From DYFC01 sp041658585 (lineage in GTDB: Bacteria > Nitrospirota > Thermodesulfovibrionia > Thermodesulfovibrionales > SM23-35), in contig JBAZZX010000012.1 in assembly GCA_041658585.1 (NCBI GenBank), positions 1-64,000 on the forward strand: a stretch of DNA of 64,000 nucleotides, read 5' to 3'. Below the pieces are notes generated by a model that saw only the letters and a program-made list of their open reading frames with translations, was not told the DNA's origin and did not search any database. How positions within the stretch are numbered: position 1 is the first letter of the stretch; every line of letters starts with the position of its first letter. Position numbers and translations under genes: made by a program. Below are positions 61,268 to 64,000 of the stretch, in pieces.

Positions 61268-62335
61268 TTAGCGCTCCAACATTTTCTTGGTTATTTCTGA
61301 AATGCTTGATGAACCAATCGGAACTCCAGTTTTATCTGCAATTTCAAATATTAATCTTCTTAAAGTACTATGATCTGCTTCTTCATTAGGATTAGTTTTT
61401 TGTGGCAGAAGATAGAATATAGGTTGCACGCAATATTTATTAGATAATATGTATGCTTTTTCTTTATCAGTGCTCGGAAGAATTGCAACATGTAACATGT
61501 CGCCTTCTTGTTGCAAGTCTGTTTGAACAACTTCCAACATTCGCATAAAGAAAGGATCCTCCATACTAAACCCAACAAAGACGATAGAATGCATTGATAA
61601 TAGAGCCCAAATTACTTTTCTATGCAAGGTATCAAGAGGAATGTGCATTTTTTTGCCTTCTGCATTTAGATTCCCATATTTACTCTTATAATCATTCTCA
61701 GTAAGTATTATGTGTTCCGGATTTTTATAGCATCCATGCACATGTAAAACGCTTCTGTAGTTTTCTGAAGTAGAAAGTGATCGTAAATAAGCTGAAACCC
61801 TATATAATTTGCTTTCATCGCAAAGGTCGACAGGATCGCACGATTGAATAAAGTCACGACCATCGCTACGAGCCTCAACTATTGCTGATTCAAGCACAGC
61901 ATCATAATTAGTCGTAACTATTCCTTTAAAATTAAGATTAACTAACACTCGATGGACCTCATCGCATGTTCTGCGTGAAGATTTCGGTTCAAATGTCCTC
62001 TCAAGAAATTTATGATATTCAATTTCTCGATTTTCTCTTATTATCTGCCCTTTAATTAAATCAGCATAACCAGCAGGGTCATACCTTCCGCTTCGCTTTT
62101 CTAAATTAGGAGCGAATTTATTTCTTAGCTTTTCTAATAATTCATCCCACGACGGATAACCAATAATTTTACTGCTTCCAGATCCAACTACAAGAAGAGC
62201 ATTATGGGAAGAAATTAAATTAATAAGTTCACTTTTGTGAGCTTCATTCTTCTTTAATTCTTCCGATGAAAAATTTTGCAGTAAATGATCGCTAACCACT
62301 TTGACCTCTTTTTCCCTTAGTAACAACGATCTCAC
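61268..62335 (-). CDS. SIR2-like NADase-type protein
   Basis: 355 aa from GTG 62335; a second GTG at 62299 has a better GAGG spacing and would give 343 aa. SIR2 features: GSGSSKIIGYPSW (residues 51-63) for NAD binding, VTTNYDAVLESA (140-151), HVHGCYKN with the catalytic His (H200), and FVGFSMEDPFFMRML (253-267). The zinc-finger of classical sirtuins is missing, as in defence-type SIR2 domains that hydrolyse NAD. No other domain is attached. Directly upstream of, and co-directional with, the large NTPase. Predicted effector of an abortive-infection system; unproven. Confidence 0.85.
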   Translation of the reverse strand: MRSLLLREKEVKVVSDHLLQNFSSEELKKNEAHKSELINLISSHNALLVVGSGSSKIIGYPSWDELLEKLRNKFAPNLEKRSGRYDPAGYADLIKGQIIRENREIEYHKFLERTFEPKSSRRTCDEVHRVLVNLNFKGIVTTNYDAVLESAIVEARSDGRDFIQSCDPVDLCDESKLYRVSAYLRSLSTSENYRSVLHVHGCYKNPEHIILTENDYKSKYGNLNAEGKKMHIPLDTLHRKVIWALLSMHSIVFVGFSMEDPFFMRMLEVVQTDLQQEGDMLHVAILPSTDKEKAYILSNKYCVQPIFYLLPQKTNPNEEADHSTLRRLIFEIADKTGVPIGSSSISEITKKMLER

Positions 62336-62443
62336 AAAGATTCCTATCGCTCACTTGGCCTTTTTTATGGAAGGCGTTCATAACTTTATCCTCGATGCTA
62401 TATAAAGGTTTAGGTTCAAAAAAACTGAACCACCAGTGAAATG

Positions 62444-62474
62444 TCGGGACGTTTTTTCTAATAATGTTTTCCAT
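62444..62474. repeat. Short copy of the island repeat start
   Basis: TCGGGACGTTTTTTCTAATA and the following bases match the first 31 bases of the repeats at 52435 and 54503. It places the same repeat family on both sides of the SIR2/NTPase operon. Confidence 0.6.
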
Positions 62475-62609
62475 TGAAATTTGATTATAATCAGGGATAT
62501 TGGAAAGAAAGAGAGAAGGGTATAGGGTGTTGTCTGGCTGGTGATGCTGCTACTTTTCAACTTCTGCATTGAAATTATCGAATGTTCTTTCAGTTAAAGT
62601 CTCCTTCTT

Positions 62610-63029
62610 TCAGAGTTTATATTTCAAAACGACACTCTTACAAAACTTATCGATATCTTTGATGTTTTTTTGCCATACATCATATACGATCCGGAGATCT
62701 ATTTTTTCATATTCGTGCACAATCCTGTTTCTGAAGCCAACCATTTTTATCATCAGCCGGGAGAGCTGTTTTGTGACAATTTTATGCTGCGCCAGCATTT
62801 CAAAAATATCTGCCTGCGAACCGGGAGCTTCCCATCCTGAATCGCTTATGATATGGGCTCCGATATCGACACATGCCTGTATGGACTGTATAAGATTGAA
62901 CAGGACTATGCTCTGGAGGTCATGATCCTTGCTGAATAATTCAAGTCCGTGGTCCTGCTTTTGCCGGACCTGTTTCAGATACTTCTCTATCCGTTCAATT
63001 TTTTTTAGAATAAGAGGTTTATCTACCAA
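62610..63029 (-). CDS. hepT: HEPN-domain toxin (HepT-like)
   Basis: 139 aa. HEPN ribonuclease fold with the RxxxxH-x-Y motif as RNRIVHEY (R100, H105, Y107). Partners with the nucleotidyltransferase antitoxin; overlap of 11 bases. In characterised pairs MntA AMPylates HepT to keep it silent. Orientation and order (mntA then hepT) are standard. Confidence 0.88.
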   Translation of the reverse strand: MVDKPLILKKIERIEKYLKQVRQKQDHGLELFSKDHDLQSIVLFNLIQSIQACVDIGAHIISDSGWEAPGSQADIFEMLAQHKIVTKQLSRLMIKMVGFRNRIVHEYEKIDLRIVYDVWQKNIKDIDKFCKSVVLKYKL

Positions 63030-63447
63030 TCGATTTCTCCCTGAAACGACGTGCTACTGCCTTGAGACAGATGTCCTGGATAGGTTTATAGTCCAGATAT
63101 TCCGTGATCGCCTTTTCCGTAAATCCAACCCGGAGCTTTCTTTTCCTGTCAATAAGTACCCGGCCTGTTTTCAGGACTTGGTATTTCAGAAAGGGCGGAG
63201 CAGTATTTAAGATTACGATATCGACCGGGCCAAGAGAAAATCCGGGCGATGCTTCGTAGTATTCTTTTCGGAAACGCTCAAGGTATTTTTTCCCTGACCC
63301 TGACTCATCTATCAGCACAGCGATGTCGATATCGCTTTCTTTGGTCTTCCTTTTATTTGCAGAGCTTCCGAAGAGATAGAGAGCAGCCACTTCATCCCGC
63401 TCCCTGAAATAATGTACGATCCGCTCTATGTCTTTTTCATCCCGCAA
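63019..63447 (-). CDS. mntA: Minimal nucleotidyltransferase antitoxin (MntA-like)
   Basis: 142 aa. LYLFGSSANKRKTKESDIDIAVLID (GS x10 DxD, residues 24-47) is the catalytic core; a third acidic residue lies in GPVDIVIL. Transfers AMP to HepT. It starts four bases after nrdJ ends, so its expression may depend on the nrdJ transcript. Confidence 0.88.
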   Translation of the reverse strand: MRDEKDIERIVHYFRERDEVAALYLFGSSANKRKTKESDIDIAVLIDESGSGKKYLERFRKEYYEASPGFSLGPVDIVILNTAPPFLKYQVLKTGRVLIDRKRKLRVGFTEKAITEYLDYKPIQDICLKAVARRFREKSIGR

Positions 63448-63451
63448 AGCA

Positions 63452-64000
63452 TTAACCGCACTTCGTGAACCCGCAGTTATGGCAGACGGCGCAGCCTCCT
63501 TCGTGTTCTACGGCGCCGCCGCATTCGGGGCAGGCGCCCATTAGCAGGACGACCTTATTGCTGTCCCCGTTGCCTTTTGCGCCTTTTGAATTGTATTTTT
63601 CCAAAGCCCTTGCTATGGCGTCAGAGCAGGAAAGGATCCTTCCTCCGTCATGCCACGTCGGTGAATGACAGGAGATGCCTTTCAACTGCATTATGACTTC
63701 TTCGGGCGCTATGTTCGATCTGAATGCAAGTGAGACGAGTCTTCCTATGGCCTCGGACTGGCTTGCAGCGCAGCCGCCTGCTTTTCCCATAGAGGTAAAG
63801 AGTTCAAAAAGATGGCCGTTTTCATCCTCGTTGATGGTGACATAAACATTGCCGCATCCGGTTTTCATGAACCTTGTTGCTCCCTTTATGACGTCAGGCC
63901 TCTTGCGCGGCACGATTTTTTGCTCTACCGCCGCCTCCTTCTTGTCCGCTTTTTTGCCTGTGGTGAGGACCTGCTGCTCTCTCGATCCGTCGCGATAGAC
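63452..64000 (-). CDS. nrdJ: Adenosylcobalamin-dependent ribonucleotide reductase, C-terminal part
   Basis: 183 codons are visible and the frame is open to the window edge, with YRDGSREQQVL at the entry. The C-terminal TSCPD-type domain is seen (GCGNVYVTINEDENGHLFEL, GGCAASQSEAIGRLVSLA) and a Cys-rich tail (CPECGG...CAVCHNCGFTKCG). Makes deoxyribonucleotides without oxygen. Its last ~26 codons are duplicated at 52162-52243, bracketing the accessory island. A GTG at 63913 is not the true start. Confidence 0.9.
   Translation of the reverse strand, partial: VYRDGSREQQVLTTGKKADKKEAAVEQKIVPRKRPDVIKGATRFMKTGCGNVYVTINEDENGHLFELFTSMGKAGGCAASQSEAIGRLVSLAFRSNIAPEEVIMQLKGISCHSPTWHDGGRILSCSDAIARALEKYNSKGAKGNGDSNKVVLLMGACPECGGAVEHEGGCAVCHNCGFTKCG

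Noticed and set aside
62292..62474. 60-aa frame upstream of the SIR2 gene
   Set aside because: It is built from the start of the island repeat and overlaps the SIR2 5' end; no ribosome binding site.
1..64000. tRNA and rRNA genes
   Set aside because: I looked for T-loop (GGTTCGAATCC-like) and rRNA wording and found none I could support.

Overview
The window looks like a chromosomal segment of a Gram-negative, anaerobic or microaerophilic bacterium, most likely in or near the Nitrospirota (Thermodesulfovibrionia-like). That placement is inferred from LptD, a Sec-containing periplasmic formate dehydrogenase, split transketolase, DUF512 radical-SAM, DUF116, DUF3842 and CooT families occurring together; no rRNA or other taxonomic marker was compared.

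Layout. 0-1.7 kb: the 3' end of a group II intron (plus strand) beside minus-strand genes that alternate with integron-type attC sites. 2.2-11.1 kb: a long minus-strand housekeeping run (def, fmt, DUF116, PASTA, rpe, TPR, pgsA, DUF512, lytic transglycosylase, nadA). 11.3-15.7 kb: plus-strand thrS-infC-rpmI-rplT-pheS, where thrS and infC appear to start at non-canonical codons. 15.7-24 kb: a minus-strand formate dehydrogenase block (moaA, fdhE, alpha and beta subunits) followed by a DsbC-like disulfide isomerase. In both the alpha subunit and the isomerase an in-frame TGA replaces a catalytic Cys/Sec position and is followed by a bacterial SECIS-like hairpin, so both are read as selenoproteins. 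24-29.6 kb: prfA, DUF1385, rpmE, ybgC, smr, an AmpG-like transporter. 29.8-30.9 kb: a zinc-sensing diguanylate cyclase that looks like a single integron cassette. 31.9-39 kb: exonuclease, ctpA, envC-ftsX-ftsE, split transketolase. 39.07-42.6 kb: a cluster of attC sites without integrase, carrying PIN/Phd and RelE/CopG toxin-antitoxin pairs, a lipoprotein, a TIR protein and a membrane protein. 43-51.4 kb: lptD-folC-accD-trpA-trpB and a plus-strand group of small metal-related proteins.

51.4-63.5 kb is an accessory island rich in toxin-antitoxin pairs, pseudogenes and repeats. It is bracketed by two direct copies of the last ~26 codons of nrdJ: the intact gene enters from the right window edge, and a decayed copy sits at 52.16-52.24 kb. 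Its centrepiece is a two-gene SIR2 / large P-loop NTPase (STAND-like) operon at 57.2-62.3 kb, a candidate NAD-depleting anti-phage system, next to a HepT/MntA pair.

Best candidates for something undescribed: the UxxC DsbC-like selenoprotein; the two-gene SIR2-NTPase operon in an nrdJ-flanked island; and the attC cassette clusters (one with an oppositely oriented group II intron remnant). No tRNA, rRNA, CRISPR array, integrase or intact transposase was seen.
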